From Stereum hirsutum FP-91666 SS1 (Eukaryota > Basidiomycota > Agaricomycetes > Russulales > Stereaceae): DNA of 64,000 nucleotides. The DNA is taken from contig NW_006763136.1 of the NCBI RefSeq assembly GCF_000264905.1, positions 1,628,852 through 1,692,851 on the forward strand, in the 5' to 3' direction. Of the stretch, positions 45,437 to 56,924 are shown in pieces. Both the position numbers and the translations under genes were made by a program. Below the pieces are notes generated by a model. The model was not told where the DNA came from. It worked only from the letters and a program-made list of their open reading frames with translations, and made no database searches. Every line of letters starts with the position of its first letter. The stretch's first letter is position 1.

Positions 45437-47442
45437 ATGTCTTTCAATCCAAGGACACCCGCTCGTCATCGCGCGAAATCCGACGCCGCCTCCAAAACAC
45501 CGCTAACGCCTTCTATCATCTCTGGCATCTCCAACATCAACGTCTCCACACCTGCTAATAAGAACACTAGGCCAACCAAATATGCCCCACCATCAACTGG
45601 TGGTGCATCTAATCCTTTTGTAACGCGTCCCCGGGCTACTTCAACTCGTGGGTCTTCGCGTCCTACCTCGCGACCAGCCTCACGCGCAGCTAGTCCAGTC
45701 AAGAGAGCTACATCCGGAGGGCTTCAGATTTCAGAGTCGTTGCAGAAGCAGGCAGGGACGGGGGTGGTGAGGAAGGGAGGGGTCGAGTCAAAGCTGGATG
45801 TGATGTCCAAGGGTCAGGCTCCACCTCCCAGGAAAGAGATCAAGCGTTCCAAGTCAACACCTGCCGGGCTACGCGTAAGTATCGGCTCAGTGGCATCATC
45901 ATTCAATCGTACATTTTTGTGCAGTCTGTATGGAAGAGGCTTTTAAAATATTCGTGGACATATTTGCTGGATACCCCGTGACATTTGCGCGCGATGGGTT
46001 GAAGCATCCTTTCTCCTATAATCTCATCACGTCCTCCAAAATGTACTGACTGCTCTGTCTCTTCGTAGCGCGATGCTCCTGATCGCTTCATCACCACCCG
46101 CGACACAGATTCCGATGTCGCGGCTCGACTTGACATGATGAGTCTCAATCCTCAGTCCGCCTCACCAGGCCACACCGCCCGTCTCGTAGCCGCCACTGGT
46201 GTCCCCGTCAACAAACGCGTGCTATCCTACCACGAGGCACCTCCCGCTCCCTCCGACACCACCCTCTCCCAACAACGCGAATTCGCACGCCCACTTTACG
46301 CTCGTCCAGGAGCTCTCACTACCTCAACCGGTACTAAGACGAACAAAACCCGAAAGATAGCCCAACAGCCCGAGCGCGTCCTGGATGCACCGGGCATGGT
46401 GGACGACTTTTATCTGAACCTCTTGAGCTGGAGTTGTCTGAACACTGTGGCGGTCGCCCTGGCCGAGGCCGTGTACGTCTGGAAGTCCGCTACAGGAGAG
46501 GTCGTCCAAGTGGGCGAGGTCGACGAGAACACGTACATCTCTGCCGTGGAGTTCTCGGCAGATGGAAACTTTCTGGGTGTAGGGAATGGTGAGGGTGAGG
46601 TCGAGCTGTGGGACGTTGAGGCGGCTCAGAAGTTGAGGACCATGGGAGGTCATCAGGGTCAGATCGGGACGTTGAGCTGGAACGGACATGTTTTGACGTC
46701 GGGTTGTGGCGACGGAAGTATATGGCATCACGATGTGCGTATTGCGAGACACAAGGTCATGGAACTTATCGGTCACACGGGAGAGGTGTGCGGGCTGAAG
46801 TGGAGGCACGATGGGGAGTTATTAGCGAGCGGCGGGAACGACAATGTCGTGAACATCTGGGATGGTAGGATAGGCGATGTGAATGAGGGATCGAGGGGCG
46901 TGGCGAAGTGGACGAAGCGAAACCACACAGCAGCTGTCAAGGTACGGCTCGCCTCTTCACCTCTGTTCGGCTTTGGCTGACGGTTATTTGTTTTGCAGGC
47001 TATTGCTTGGTGTCCATGGCAGCCTTCCCTTTTGGCCTCTGGGGGTGGTACCAACGATGCCTCTGTGAACATCTGGAACAGTACCACCGGCGCCCGTCTA
47101 CACACCCTCAAGACTTCTTCTCAAGTCACATCCATCCAATGGTCGCCTCATAAGAAAGAATTCCTCACTACCCACGGATATCCTACCAACAGCGTCATGG
47201 TCCACGCATACCCTTCACTTGAGAAAGTCGCAGAAATCCGAGACGCTCACGATAGCAGAGTGCTGTTCAGCTGCATCGGCCCCGACGGAGACATGGTTTG
47301 CACGGGTGCTGGAGATGAGAATCTTAAGTTTTGGAGGATCTGGGACGTCCCCTCGTCGACGAAGAAGAGCAAGACGTCCAGTAGCACGAGTATGGAGGGC
47401 AGGGGCGGGACAACTGGAAGTGGGATTTTATCGCTGCGGTGA
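45437..47442 (+). CDS. CDC20: CDC20, APC/C activator (WD40)
   Basis: Activates the anaphase-promoting complex and recruits its substrates; nuclear/cytoplasmic. Start MSFNPRTPARHRAKSDAAS; upstream in-frame codons to 45167 have no conserved sequence. The N-terminal ~170 residues are Ser/Thr/Pro-rich and basic. The exon from about 46072 begins with the C-box-like DAPDRFITTRDTDSD. WD40 repeats follow: RVLDAPGMVDDFYLNLLSWS, then AVEFSADGNFLGVGNGEGEV, then GQIGTLSWNGHVLTSGCGDG, then CGLKWRHDGELLASGGNDN, then AIAWCPWQPSLLASGGGTND, then SIQWSPHKKEFLTTHGYP. VLFSCIGPDGDMVCTGAGDE follows; seven blades in all. The C-terminus is GSGILSLR. The C-box has ITT where IPx is usual, and the tail is LR rather than IR. 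Confidence 0.92.
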
Positions 47443-48007
47443 ACGCTTTCTATGGCGACATACGGCTGGAATGATGATCCAGAGGGGCGTTTGTTGCGTC
47501 CAGCTCTTTGATGTTCTGTTTTCTTGTCTTTGAATTCTTGTGTTATTTGTGCTCTGTTCGTTAGCATGGCTTGACTCACTACTGACCGGCGACACATCAT
47601 CCTATATATCAAACATCTCTCACTATGACATACATCGCGATCCCTCCCACAACGTCTGCACTTTACGATCTTGGATGACTCGGCTCATACCTCACTTTGA
47701 TTGCGCACCATACTACATATCTGTGCATAGAGTACCCTCACATCATTATTGGCATGGTTTTGGTTACGAATTTACTAGCTTTCAGGTTTCTCTGTCTTGC
47801 AAGTTCACGGGGTCTACGACTGCGTACAATCATATTTTTGGCAGTATTTAGTAGTTCATTTCAGTGGGAAGTGAACATAAAAGCGGACGGCTTCATCGCA
47901 AAAAATATCGGAAGCTAATAATCATTCAGACACTAATAATATACAATATATGGATACACGTCCAAAGGACACTTCTCTTTTGCTCTTCGCTACAACCTTG
48001 ACATAGT
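47443..48007. other. Convergent 3' intergenic region
   Basis: About 0.6 kb between the ends of CDC20 and the DJ-1-like gene. AT-rich near 47930-47960. Short ORFs only. Confidence 0.4.
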
Positions 48008-49018
48008 TTAAGCTTGCGATTTCAAGGTCTGAGCGATGAGCTCGCCCAGGGGCTTCGCAGAAGCCGGGTTCTGCCCAGTGAGAAGGGTACCGTCAACGGA
48101 AACTTTGACCTGTAGACGTTGTGCTTATCAGCATGAAGCATGAGCATGCAGGAGTCTGAGAAACAAGTATAACTTACACCCCAGGGTTCGCTGGCCTTCT
48201 CAAAGACCGCACCAAGTTCTACCATCTTATCTTCTGGGACGAAGGGGATATCCTACACGCAATGACAGTGAGCGAACTGATCACGATGGGCACTGACGGG
48301 TTCGGAGACGTGCCTTGACCTTCCCGACCTGCTCCTCCTCGGCGCGGGTGAAAGCAGTGGCTTTCTTTCCAGCGAAGATATTCTTGCCATCAGTACCCTT
48401 GACACCGACAAGTGCTGCGGGTCCATGGCAAACGGCGGATACGATCTTGCCAGATTGGTAGAACTAACAATAGTACATCAACAGGCTGTTCGACCAAGTT
48501 AGGCAGCCCGACTGACCTTGGAGGCAAGCTCGATGTTGACTGGATCAGAAGCAAGATCAATGACGGGACCATGGCCGCCAACGTAGAAGATCGCGGCATA
48601 GTTCTCGTAGTTCACATCCTTGAGAGCCTTCGCGTTTGCAAAAAGCGACTGCACTTTCGGATCGGTGAGGAACTTCTGGCTCTCGTCATCTTTGAACATC
48701 TGGAAACGCCATCCGTTATGTCAATCGAAAGCAATCATCATCTGTCAATGTAGGGTCCTGACCTGAACAGAGACAGCATCGACAGGGGGATTTGGGCCTT
48801 TTGGAGCCGCGAAATCGATCTCGAAATCAGGAGCGAGAGTGTAGTATGGATGGGCAGCTTCGGGAAGGTACCATCCCTGCAAAGCATCAGTGAAGTGTCA
48901 GACACGACCACGGCCAGTTTTTTTAGAAAAAAAAAAAACAGCCCGAGACACATACGGTTTCGTTTCCGGTAAGAGTCTTATTGCACGAAGTGAACACGAA
49001 AAGGATGCTCTTGGTCAT
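48008..49018 (-). CDS. DJ-1/PfpI family protein, HSP31-like
   Basis: Member of the DJ-1/ThiJ/PfpI superfamily; HSP31-type members act as glyoxalase III or in stress protection. Start MTKSILFVFTSCNKTLTGNE; next exon GWYLPEAAHPYYTLAPDFEI with the conserved Glu in DFEIDFAAPKG; then MFKDDESQKFLTDPKVQSLF. AAIFYVGGHGPVIDLASDP is the family's GGHG segment, and SAVCHGPAALVGVKG holds the nucleophile Cys in VCHGPA. Then FTRAEEEQVGKV, IPFVPEDKMVELG and the last exon VSVDGTLLTGQNPASAKPL ending LKSQA. Glu, Cys and the GGHG glycine/His are all present. A perfect heat-shock element and a TATA box lie upstream. Confidence 0.9.
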
Positions 49019-49121
49019 GGTGCGAAGGCTTCAAGGTAAGAGTCTGTGGTGTTCGGGTGTTGATCTACCTAGCGGGTGATAGTGAAGGTTGGGAGAGAGG
49101 AGGAACAGTGGTGCTTGGGAT

Positions 49122-49129
49122 CTTTTATA
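49122..49129 (-). promoter_or_regulatory. TATA box of the DJ-1-like gene
   Basis: TATAAAAG on the minus strand, about 105 bp upstream of the ATG at 49018. Confidence 0.5.
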
Positions 49130-49304
49130 GAGTAAATTTGTTTGGAAAAGCGGGATCGACACGATCTTCGTCATTCGGACGCTCCGCTCTGTCAGCCCGA
49201 GTCCGAGTCTTGCACTGCCATCAGTTCACTAGCGAGATAGGAACACAGTTCTCACCATTGTTTTCGTGCACTAGATAAGGAATCTGGGCTCCCTCACCCA
49301 CTGA

Positions 49305-49322
49305 GAAATTTCGAGAAATTTC
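49305..49322. promoter_or_regulatory. Heat-shock element (four alternating GAA/TTC units)
   Basis: GAA (49305-49307), TTC (49310-49312), GAA (49315-49317) and TTC (49320-49322), each separated by two bases, form a perfect nGAAnnTTCnnGAAnnTTCn array, the binding site of trimeric Hsf1. It lies about 290 bp upstream of the DJ-1/HSP31-like start and about 480 bp before the divergent thioesterase start, so either gene could use it; the stress role of HSP31-like proteins favours the first. Confidence 0.7.
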
Positions 49323-49799
49323 GGAGAGGAGCGCTCCCAAAGGCTCCCAAGTCTTCCAAGAGGTCTCGGAACGGGGAACGAATTGAAGCATTGGTTGCGT
49401 CATGGCTGTCTCCTAAAACACGTGCGATCGTTGTGGGGAAACAATGATATGTATTCCCACGCCACACTGGGGTCTACCGTTGCCACTCGCGTTGACCTCA
49501 GGATCGTTTCTTTCTGCAAACATCGCCGCTTGACTCATGCTCCTATCTCAGCAACACCGAAGAACACGCTCTGTAGGGTCTTGTGAGGCTTGGGAGCTGA
49601 TGTTTTTAGAATCCATTGAACCCGGGCACGCCCATATGCCGGTATGAAGCCTCTCCTTTTTGAGTTCTCACAGCCGCCAGTGCCGGCAACTTGTGCTTGC
49701 GTATTATAAGTCGAGCTCTTCTTCCCACCCGCCAAACAGCAGTAAACGCTTATTCGCTCTCATCACATCTCAGACGACTACTGCTATATCCTGTCTCCT

Positions 49800-50721
49800 A
49801 TGCCTTCAATTCCCCCATCTACTTCCGGAGCCACGCTGAGCCAATCAGTCGATGTAGACATGAAGTCTGTTCCAAAACAGAAACCCTGGATCGACCCGTA
49901 CGCTCTGCCCAAAAGTGGCGACATCTCCCACGTCGAAGGCAATGTCTCAAATGAAATCAAACAGCTTGTTCAGAATACTTTTGTGGCTTACGGTATAGGT
50001 GACGACGACTGTTTTGCCGCTGCGGCAGGGAGGCAGGCTAGGTTTAAGGAGGTGAGGGTGAGTAAGAAGAGGCTTGTGGCGGGGAAAGAGAAGGTGGATT
50101 GTACGACGGTCTGGGAGGCGATTGTGACGAAGAGTAGGTGTCGTGCTCACGGGACGTTCAGGGTGACATGCCTTCTCGCAAGCTGATTCAATTCTGGGGT
50201 TTATACTGGGCCGTGATATCTAGGTATGGTCAACGGAGCCGGGATGTTGCATGGAGGATGCATTGCATACTTGGCTGACAAGTAGGTGTTCTGATCCCAA
50301 TGTCACCTTCTGCATTTACCATACTTATGACTATTATGATAGTTGTGGAAGCACACCATTACTCGTCCTTGGTTTCCTACAAGATGTCAACGGAGTCGGT
50401 GTCACTCAGGGGTTGAGCATCTCATATCACTCTCCCGCACCTATGTAAGTTGCTTTACAGCACAGTGAAGAACAAGAAAGAACGAGGTCTCATTTCGTTG
50501 TCTCAGTGGTACATGCTTGCGAATAGAGAGCAATTCTATCGCCCTTGGCAGTAGGATCATGGCCGCACGATGCGAGGTTCGTTTACATGCTTCAATGTTT
50601 ATATTGCGAAATATACTCATATTACATCTTGTGTTGACGACAGATGACAGACAAGAAGACGGGAAGAGTAGTTGCTTCGGCTCTCTTGAACAAGATGCAG
50701 CCTGTACCGGCGAAAATGTAG
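49800..50721 (+). CDS. Hotdog-fold acyl-CoA thioesterase (ACOT13/PaaI-like)
   Basis: Start MPSIPPSTSGATLSQSVDVD; exon 1 ends CTTVWEAIVTKS. Exon 2 reads MVNGAGMLHGGCIAYLAD, where the HGG motif and following helix are typical of the hotdog thioesterase family (the Asn/Gly before HGG and the Asp after AYLA fit the catalytic site). Exon 3, CGSTPLLVLGFLQDVNGVGV and TQGLSISYHSPAP, is the central strand region; exon 4 gives GTCLRIESNSIALGSRIMAA; exon 5 TDKKTGRVVASALLNKMQPV ends PAKM and stop. A TATTATAAG element at about 49702-49710 lies 95 bp upstream. Localisation unclear; human ACOT13 is mitochondrial or cytosolic. The adjacent GMC gene converges with about 70 bp between stops. Confidence 0.82.
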
Positions 50722-50792
50722 GCAGGGAAGGCTGCACATCCGGTTCGCAGTCTGTAATGATACACCGAGAGAGCAAAATACCCTTCAACGAC

Positions 50793-53319
50793 TCAAAGCC
50801 TCGCTTGAATGACAGAATGGTCTTGAAGAATGAATTGAGCGCCCTGAAATTCTACTTATCAGCGATGCTCGTGAGGTCAGGTCTGAATAGCGCACCAGTT
50901 CGCCCAGAGCATACGCTACCGCCTGCGTATGGCAGGCCAGGGGGAATGGTATGACGCTCGTATCTGGAGAAGGAAGAGCGCGTCAGTGTCCCGGTACGGT
51001 TCGTGATGATAGCGACATGCCTGCCACTCGCAGTCCTTCTATCCCCTGAACTCGTAGTTCATTATCGACGACACCTTGAGCATACTTGGTGGTCATTGAA
51101 CACGTTCCTCCTAAGTGCCACACTAGACGATATCAACTCGTAAGACTGAGTCCGTCCTATGAAATCGAAACATGGACACGAACGAGTACGCATTGTTTGT
51201 TTCAAGAGGTTCATCGTCTCTTCGCGCGTCGGCTTACTCTGAGGCTCAAGATATTCTGCCCATGCATCCGTACTAAAAATATCATATGCCTTCTCGACAG
51301 CAGCCACCATGACATCTTGATCAACTTGTTCCTTCAACTGGTTTAATACAATTTTAGGTTCCGAGACTTGACTCCCGTCCCTCGAGGTAGATGAAGAGAG
51401 TGTAATGGAGCCTCTTGATCGTGGAGCTAGGAGGACTGTGGCGACGGACATGTACGATGTCTTCCGTGGATCTTGGGCGAAGGTCAGACCATGGCCGTAC
51501 ATCAAAAAGTTCTCGAAGTGAGGGACTGTGGACCGAAGGAGCACACGTCCCTCCATAGGCGTCAGCTCCTGTTAGACCCCAGGTTAGCACATCCTGTATG
51601 TAGACTCGTATCTTTGACCCACGTGGTTTTGTCTCGTCAAAGTAGCTTCAATTTGGGACTGGGCATTTGTAAGACCAATCCATTCGTACGGAAGCCCTGT
51701 GGTTTTAGATAAGCATGTAATACGGCACGACGATAAACAGGAAGGAATATAGACCACTCATTAGCCCTTTCGAGTCGTTGACCCAGTCATCCATATGGCG
51801 TTCCATAGTCATAAGATTGAAAAGGTCCTCCGCGGTGTCTCCTCGACTCTGTTTGTTCAAACGGAACCTACATTGATCGTGTTAGACGGGCGTGCGTGGA
51901 TGCACTCACAAAAAACCAGGTAGAGCGTACGTGACATCAATAAGCTATGCGCCCTGTGTCAGATATAGTGGGATGGAAAATAACACTACAAGACTTACGG
52001 GATGATCCCACAAGTGTTGGCCAACGGACGGGGAATCGTGGATAACCTCGAGACCGTGCTCGGTGAGATGGTCTGAGGGGCCAATACCGGAACTATACTC
52101 GGCTACTCGTACGATGAGTTGCGGATAACGAAGTAAGAAAAAGCATACGAGAGTAGCAAGTACGGGCTCTGAATTGCACCGGCCGTGAGGATCTGATGAT
52201 GCATGATGAATTTAATGTGCAGGTCATCGGAGACGATCCCACTCACCACTTCCTTTCGTGCCCGAATAACGCCAAAACTGGTCTGCACCCCAACGCACCT
52301 ATTAATTACACTTCCCTCTTTGTCCTGAGCGCACTCTGTGATAACCTTCTCCACCTTCAACGCCGTCCATATCTCAAGGCGCCCCTTCGAGGATTTCTCC
52401 TGGACCATGTGTTGTTTAAATTTGCGAATGTACTCGTTCGCTGACGACCTATTGCCCTCTGCATCCACACTCTCTGCAAGCTCCGAGTACCCCAACATAT
52501 CGCCGCCGTTGATGTTGGGCAGACGCCTATGCCCGGACTGCTCGTAGGAGGCTGCAGCGACTTCTGACCAAGGGTTAGATCGCTGAGACTGAGAGATAGT
52601 CCTGACAGATATAGGATTTGACGACCGCGAAGATGTTTCCACCTACATGAAGTAGGTCAATGAGCATATATATCCTACAACATAGAGCGAGTAAAACAAA
52701 CATACTCGATCGAAGATGTAGGAGATCCCTTCCCAAGAAAACGCACGATTGTCGACCAGCTCTGCCCACAGATCGTAATCGTCTGCCGGGACGGTTAGAT
52801 AGAGCTGCTATCATTATGTGGGACAGGTGATCACCTTTCGGTCCACGGGTCCATATACAGTAGTTTATACAAGTGGATCCGCCCAAGACTTTACCTAAAC
52901 GCGTAGAAGATGACTGAGCTAGTTTCAATGAAAGTGGACCTATTCGGTACGCACCACTGTTGATATCAATAGCTCGTCGAGTGATAGGTTCATCAGCAGA
53001 ACTGCGGTACTGGGCATCAAAATTGGTGAAGTGAAGCGAGTTGGTCTGCAGCGGGAGCTCGCTGGAGATACGCAATTCAGGATCTTGCTCTATACTACAC
53101 AAGAGACGATTCAGCGAAGCAAAGAGATCAACAGAAAGGTGCCTACGTCGTGCCTTGCTCGATAAGAAGCACGCTATGATGGCCAGCTTCTGCGAGTCTT
53201 GTTGCAAGCGCACATCCTGCAGGACCTCCGCCCACAACGACAAAGTCAAATTCAGGTGTCTCTGCGAACTTCAGACGAGGGACAGCGGAGTGATGGAATG
53301 AGTATATGAAGGAGTTCAT
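50793..53319 (-). CDS. GMC family FAD oxidoreductase
   Basis: FAD-dependent alcohol/choline/glucose-oxidase superfamily; substrate unknown. Start [20 protein letters not shown], then [20 protein letters not shown] with the FAD-binding GxGxxG, then [35 protein letters not shown] is the second GMC signature. Many short exons follow ([55 protein letters not shown]). The C-terminal half has [12 protein letters not shown] with the catalytic His. After GLRVA the conserved continuation [20 protein letters not shown] is reached only if an intron starting with GC at about 51020 is removed (a GC-AG intron). The stop at 50793 follows a non-conserved tail. No signal peptide, so intracellular is likely. 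Confidence 0.82.
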
Positions 53320-54129
53320 CTATGAGTGCGAGAGCTGAAAAGTGTTGAGATGGTGGATGAGGAGAAAGAGCGCTGACAAACGCCTGCCGCTCACATCGCG
53401 TTAACATAAGGCATGCTTCTACTGAGGCGTGTTTCACCCCCACCTACTTACAGAGCCGGACTTGCGCTAGAATTCATGTCGAGGCAGATTGACGGCATAG
53501 TCGTAGTAAGCATAGACTGTGTCAGAAAGCTGCCGACTCCACGGTTGCAATGCGTCTCATCAATCGCGGGTTCTAGGCAATCCTAATTCTCTTCATACTT
53601 GCGCCACTCATAAGTACTCGATGTCGCCACACTGTCCAGGCAAGTGGCCGACGTTGGACAGCTCGGTTCAAGTTGGCACTACCAGCTTGTGACGCACTGC
53701 ACCTGATAGAAGAAAACACCTGGGCGACTCGCGTTCTGATATAAGATACATGACAATGAATTCGGAAGAGACTCACAGACGGAGTAGCCTACGTCAGCGT
53801 TCGTAAGCCGAACAGCGGAATGGCCGATATAGACCGGTCCTGTCGAGTCAGCTTAACCTCTCGTGAAGTTCACAGGATGAGATCCATGACTCGCACAGAA
53901 TAGTGCAGAAAGTCTGTACCAAAAAACGATATGTAGGTGGCCCAAGGCCGTTAATGATGTAGATTCTAGAAGCAGAGGACATGCGTCGTGTACGGCCGAG
54001 GAAGACAGCGAGGTAGAAAGCATTTGGTCAAGAGCACAGAGATACGGAGTAGGGATGCACGTGTCGATTAAAGGAGGCCCATAATTTAGAGGTAACAGAA
54101 CAGTAGTGCAAGCTGGTAACGGTCGGCCG
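53320..54129. other. Intergenic region, no gene seen
   Basis: 0.8 kb between the GMC start and the ferredoxin stop. One short ORF (53573-53776) has no features. Confidence 0.4.
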
Positions 54130-54949
54130 TCAATGGGATGCTTTTTTGCCTACATGTAACACAATTTCGCTGTAGGACAGGGATCACATCAATATAAGCA
54201 AGGTTACTCACCATCAACAAACATGTTCCTTGTCGCAGATGGTAAAGTAACTGTCATTCCATCCAAGTCCTTCGTGACATGGACTTGACAGCCTAACCGA
54301 CTGGTGTCTGTCAATCCGAAAGCCATGTCCAACATGTCATTCTCGTCATCTTCGGGTTCTGGAAGGATGTCGTATTGATCCGGGTCGAGAATAACATGGC
54401 AGGTTGAGCATGCCACAGAGCCCTCACATGCACCTACGAATAGAAAAACTAATTCAGGGTGTGAAGTGCGATCTGGAAGCTGCGGGACGCACCTTCAAGG
54501 TCTATGTCATACTCATGCGCTATTGAAAGTATATCATCGCCTTCATTGGCCTCGACTGTTTTGATAAGTTGACCTTTCGAATCCTTGAAATGTAGTTTGA
54601 TGCTGAATTATACGTCCGGTGTGGGTTCTGTCAGGCAAAGCGATCGCAAACAGAAGATACAATGTAACGCACCCAGTTCCAGGTTCTGGCCGATCAATTC
54701 CCTCATGCCATGAGACTATCCATAGTTTTCTGTCAAGGTTCTGTCCGGAACGAAAGCGGGAAGGAGCGCACCATGACTGGAATGAAAAGTTCGCGAGAAG
54801 AGGTGCCGAGTGCTCGAGGAGTTTACGCATAGTCGTGACGGACGCGTTTGAGGAAACAAACTAGATGGCGACCTGAGCACTGGTCTGGCTTGAGGACGAC
54901 GAGCAACAGCGCGTAGCGTCTGGAACAAGGACAGGTTTCGTGAAGTCAT
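54130..54949 (-). CDS. YAH1: Mitochondrial adrenodoxin-type [2Fe-2S] ferredoxin
   Basis: Electron carrier for Fe-S cluster assembly and ubiquinone/heme A synthesis in the mitochondrial matrix. Exon 1 [20 protein letters not shown] with an Arg/Ser-rich presequence ending [10 protein letters not shown]. Exon 2 gives [14 protein letters not shown] and joins to [20 protein letters not shown], then [20 protein letters not shown] followed by [17 protein letters not shown]: the Cys ligands are in C(EGSVA)C(ST)C and the later Cys in [19 protein letters not shown] and [15 protein letters not shown] are family signatures. GGT followed by GAG TAA at 54204-54210 would stop the ORF, but it is a perfect GTGAGTAA donor and joins to KKASH and stop at 54130, as in other eukaryotes. 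Confidence 0.9.
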
Positions 54950-55500
54950 TGGCCTGGTGCGCTCGAGAATTCCGATGATAATTTATGCCCAAGCACGCGT
55001 TATCTTATCTTCGCTGAGTTTGAAAATGCACTGATCCGTGGCCGACGAACACAGTCGGCAGGATTGGGTATGACTCGATCACGGCTCATACTCAGCGGAC
55101 TGAAACCACAACAAGAGAACTTCAACGTTCTTATGGGATCCATATCTTTGTTTACTAACGAGACCTAGTCAAACGCGAAGCTTGGCCGTCCAATCGTCCG
55201 TGCAATTTGCCAGCTCGTGGCTACAGTAGCGCTCGCCTTCGCGTTACGATTCACTTGCCCTTTGTGTACCCTCTGCTGGACCAAGGTTACACATAATTTC
55301 TTTGTCTTCCAGTACTCTATCTGGTCCCCCAGTATATCTTCTACTTTGGCGACATTGCTGGAGTATTCTGAGTACACTGGGCGTCGAAATGAATACCAGA
55401 GTCCTACGCATTCTGGCACTGCGGGCGCTACCGCTGTTAGTGGTTATTCTTCTCTGCGAGTGAAGTTCAGTGTACTCTTCATATATAGTCAAACTAATAA
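54950..55500. promoter_or_regulatory. Divergent intergenic region
   Basis: 0.55 kb with the 5' flanks of the ferredoxin and the unknown membrane protein. No clear TATA box in the part nearest the ferredoxin. Nothing else seen. Confidence 0.4.
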
Positions 55501-56755
55501 ATGCCAACTTATGTACACACAGTCCTCGTTGTTGCGTGGTTTGCGCTTCCCTCCTCGCCTTATTTGACTGACGACGGTGTCACATTCCCCACATACACTC
55601 TCCAATCAGGCAACGTTCTTACTCGGGTCTACGCGTGAGTTATACTATCTTTTATACCCCACGTAGTCTCTACTCACTCATATATATGTAAAAGCTTAAA
55701 CGACTTCTTCCCCTTCTGGGACAATTCACCTCCTGTCGTCCTTGCTCGACGCCACGGTCGGGAATACTTCAGCCTAGACTTTTCAATCTCTTCGCCACCC
55801 CCCAGTCTCAAGTTTTCACCTTATCATAATGTCTCTCTTGACTTCGGACAACACACACAGGATGGGATTATAACTCTCTCGTCCAAGGAGATTTACGGCC
55901 CAGCTCGAATGGGAAACCTCGATGGGATCAATGCTCCTTGGTTCCCTGTGGCGGATGCGACCCTTCTATTCTGGCAGATCCATGAAGAGAGCATCGATCT
56001 GCCGCTGCGCGTGCGGCATGGACAGGGTAGAGTCGAGGTCTGGCCAGCTACTGCTCAGTGGGTAAGTACGCGCGCATCATGATACCAGTCCCACACATAC
56101 CTTACAAGGCGGTCGGTCTCGATTCGCGAGCCCTCGTCGTGGTTCTTAGACATGTCGTGTTCAATTTTTTTTTTTCTCGCTTCACCGAGCTTGTAAGGTT
56201 TCTACTTACCAAATACCTTCCCACCATAAGGATCAAATGACCCCTGGCAAAAATCCGTCGTACCTCACTCCTCTCCTAACTTTGGAACTTATACCGTCCG
56301 AGCATGACGACCTTCACATCATCGCAACTACACCAAGGCCTCCAATTTCGTCCTCTCCGTCATCCACATACCCATTACGCGTCGGAATCCTCAACATTCT
56401 CCTCATCCTCTACTTTACATTCAACATCATCGGCTACCCCTTCGGCATCGCCCTCGGTCTCTTATGGAGCGTAATCAAGTTCGCCGTCCAAATAACCGGA
56501 TTGCTTGGTCTTCTTCTTTTTGTCATATGGTGGTGGAAGGGAAGGCCACCATTGGAAGAGATCCAGGAGTCTGTAGCGGGGGTATTGGGACGAACGACGG
56601 AGATGCTCCACCCTCCGAGCGGACCGTCGTCGTCAGGGGAAAGGAGGCGAAGTGGAGAGCAAGTGAGGAAGACGAGGGTAGCTGGCGAACCTGATCTGGA
56701 GGCAGGGAACCCTCCATTAGATGAATGCGACATTGGTGTCAAAGGTAGCTCATAG
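55501..56755 (+). CDS. Unknown two-pass membrane protein with large N-terminal domain
   Basis: Family not recognised. Start MPTYVHTVLVVAWFALPSSP, a hydrophobic signal-like stretch, exon 1 ending VLTRVYA. Exon 2 LNDFFPFWDNSPPVVLARRH continues with a polar domain of about 120 residues (ISSPPPSLKFSPYHNVSLDF, EIYGPARMGNLDGINAPWFP), ending in VRHGQGRVEVWPATAQW. Exon 3 DQMTPGKNPSYLTPLLTLEL leads to two hydrophobic segments, VGILNILLILYFTFNIIGYP and the following GIALGLLWSVIKFAVQITG/LLGLLLFVIWWW, then a basic cytoplasmic tail (SGERRRSGEQVRKTR). Likely an ER/Golgi or plasma-membrane protein. GT-AG introns at both junctions support the gene model. Confidence 0.65.
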
Positions 56756-56924
56756 CCAACAGTCTTGTGCGTCCAATTGGACCTGGTCAATTTCTGGTTA
56801 TATATAATAGCACTGTAGATGCAGGCGGAAGTCGATCAGAATCTGGAGGCGTGAAGGCATCGCGCCATGCAGTCTACAATCTAAATGCATGGGTGGTGGC
56901 GAAGCAAACACGTGGCCCCTGGCT

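Noticed and set aside
54543..54830. Alternative ferredoxin start [12 protein letters not shown] within an ORF continuous with exon 2.
   Set aside because: The upstream frame MTSRNLS has a mitochondrial presequence and a good donor that joins in frame to the same exon.
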